From assembly GCF_003432035.1 (NCBI RefSeq), contig NZ_QOHO01000072.1, positions 1-64,000 on the forward strand: DNA of 64,000 nt, read 5' to 3'. A program made the translations under genes and the position numbers. This stretch comes from Lacrimispora amygdalina (GTDB lineage: Bacteria > Bacillota > Clostridia > Lachnospirales > Lachnospiraceae). The notes below the pieces were generated by a model. It was not told the DNA's origin. It searched no databases and saw only the letters and a list, made by a program, of their open reading frames with translations. Positions 63,146 through 64,000 of this stretch are shown here, one piece after another. Numbering within the stretch: the first letter of the stretch is position 1; each line of letters begins with the position of its first letter.

Positions 63146-64000
63146 CTAAATGATCACTGCAGCGAAAGGCTTTACAGGAAGATCAGCTTCGTTAAATAAA
63201 TTAACTTCACAGTATCCCTCTTTTGCAAATTTAATTTCAACCGGCTCCTCTGACAGCGCTTCAAAAACAAGCAGTAAATCCTGATCCAGTCTGAATTCCT
63301 TTACGATCCTTGAAATACCGTCCTGCTCTGCACGCAGGCTCTTAATAAAGTTTCCCTTAATATGTAGTTTTTCTCCTGTATGGGAAAAATGCAGACGGAT
63401 CCGGTTTCCTTCCCGTTCTCCACCCATAAATTCCGGAGATTCACATAAGATATCTTCCCCATAGATCAATCCCCTTGCTAAAAGAGCCAGACGCTCTCCC
63501 ACTTCCTTCTTCTTTTTCGGATGAATATCCTCATACATTCCCAGATCCATAATGGATATCATGCCTGTTCCCGGTACGTTTTTCGATACCCATTCCTGGC
63601 TTTCTCTCACCACCGGATAATCCTCTCCCCCGATGCCAAGCCATTTACCAAAAGGCGCCAGCTGAACAAAGAGAAACGGCAGTTCGTCCTGCCATAAATC
63701 TCTCCAGCAACGGATTAAAGCAGAAAAGGTTTTATCATAAATTTCCCCATGTCCGGCATCGGATTCCCCCTGATACCATAAAACTCCCTTCACGGAAAAA
63801 GGAGCAAGATTTTTCAGCATCATTTCATACAATCCCGATGGACGGTAGTGATGGTAAGGCCCCATAGGCAGAACCGGTGCATCGGCAGTCTCAAGCATCC
63901 ACCGCTCCTGGTCCTGCTCATTCATGCCATACATCATCGCTCTCCACGCAATCTGATGAGGATAGGAATCCTCATACTCCCAGGCTTTTCGGCTGCACCG
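63146..64000 (-). CDS. Sialate O-acetylesterase-like carbohydrate esterase, N-terminus outside the window
   Basis: A partial gene; the frame stays open through the right edge (284 residues visible, including WEYEDSYPHQIAWRAM before the first internal ATG at 63937). It matches the SASA/SGNH esterase family, with GVLWYQGESDAG and the C-terminal catalytic Asp-Ile-His in YEDIHPKKKKEVGER. The nucleophile block is beyond the edge. A jelly-roll-like C-terminus follows at about the last 90 residues. Family members act on acetylated sialic acid or on acetylxylan; next to GH43 and GH3 xylosidases a xylan deacetylase is the better guess. Confidence 0.85.
   Translation of the reverse strand, partial: RCSRKAWEYEDSYPHQIAWRAMMYGMNEQDQERWMLETADAPVLPMGPYHHYRPSGLYEMMLKNLAPFSVKGVLWYQGESDAGHGEIYDKTFSALIRCWRDLWQDELPFLFVQLAPFGKWLGIGGEDYPVVRESQEWVSKNVPGTGMISIMDLGMYEDIHPKKKKEVGERLALLARGLIYGEDILCESPEFMGGEREGNRIRLHFSHTGEKLHIKGNFIKSLRAEQDGISRIVKEFRLDQDLLLVFEALSEEPVEIKFAKEGYCEVNLFNEADLPVKPFAAVII

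Overview
The window looks like chromosome of a spore-forming clostridium, most likely a Lachnospiraceae member of the Lacrimispora / Clostridium saccharolyticum type. The clues are a low-to-moderate GC Firmicute gene style with strong Shine-Dalgarno sites, an alpha/beta-type small acid-soluble spore protein, the sporulation genes ylbJ and gerW, RecU, an RqcH/NFACT protein, the short HisG plus HisZ form of ATP phosphoribosyltransferase, and the block plsX-acpP-rnc-smc-ftsY. Almost all genes lie on the minus strand. No rRNA, tRNA, CRISPR array, insertion sequence or phage gene was seen.

Layout. 1-1.4 kb: an AT-rich partial gene cut by the left edge and an AraC/GyrI-like regulator. 1.4-7.4 kb: a histidine operon hisZ-G-D-B-A-IE with a consensus promoter and a strong terminator; it has no hisH or hisF, and HisIE carries an N-terminal HisF-like domain that seems to have lost its catalytic residues. 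7.4-24.6 kb: housekeeping genes (recU, rluA-type and rsuA-type pseudouridine synthases, YgiQ, an rRNA methyltransferase, an M23 peptidase, ylbJ, coaD, rsmD, a SASP gene, udk, recG, a FakA-like DAK protein, Asp23). 24.7-33.4 kb: rpmB, a 45-residue membrane peptide gene, gerW-DUF2953, two unrecognised genes, cinA-pgsA-rimO, and yicC-gmk-rpoZ, followed by the divergent rqcH.

35.2-38.7 kb: an AT-rich island bounded by terminators that holds a complete agr-type quorum-sensing system. agrB and an overlapping 46-codon agrD read left; the sensor kinase agrC and the LytTR regulator agrA read right. The AgrD-like peptide has no cysteine, so its signal would have to be a serine lactone or something else. 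A further 64-codon gene sits next to it with its own promoter and terminator. 38.7-46.7 kb: ilvA-ftsY-smc-rnc-acpP-plsX, with copies of a 51-bp repeat on both sides of rnc; one copy supplies the stop codon of rnc.

46.8-55.0 kb: a MATE exporter and a sugar operon deoC-rbsK-rbsD-rbsA-rbsC-rbsB with a LacI regulator and two matching palindromic operators; the presence of deoC suggests deoxyribose or ribose from nucleosides. 55.1-64 kb: a beta-xyloside utilisation locus with a GH3 xylosidase, a CUT1-type ABC importer whose binding-protein gene carries an in-frame TAA, a divergent AraC regulator, a GH43 enzyme and a sialate O-acetylesterase-like (possibly acetylxylan) esterase running off the right edge. 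The binding protein and permeases would import short xylan pieces, GH3 and GH43 would cut them and the esterase would remove acetyl groups.
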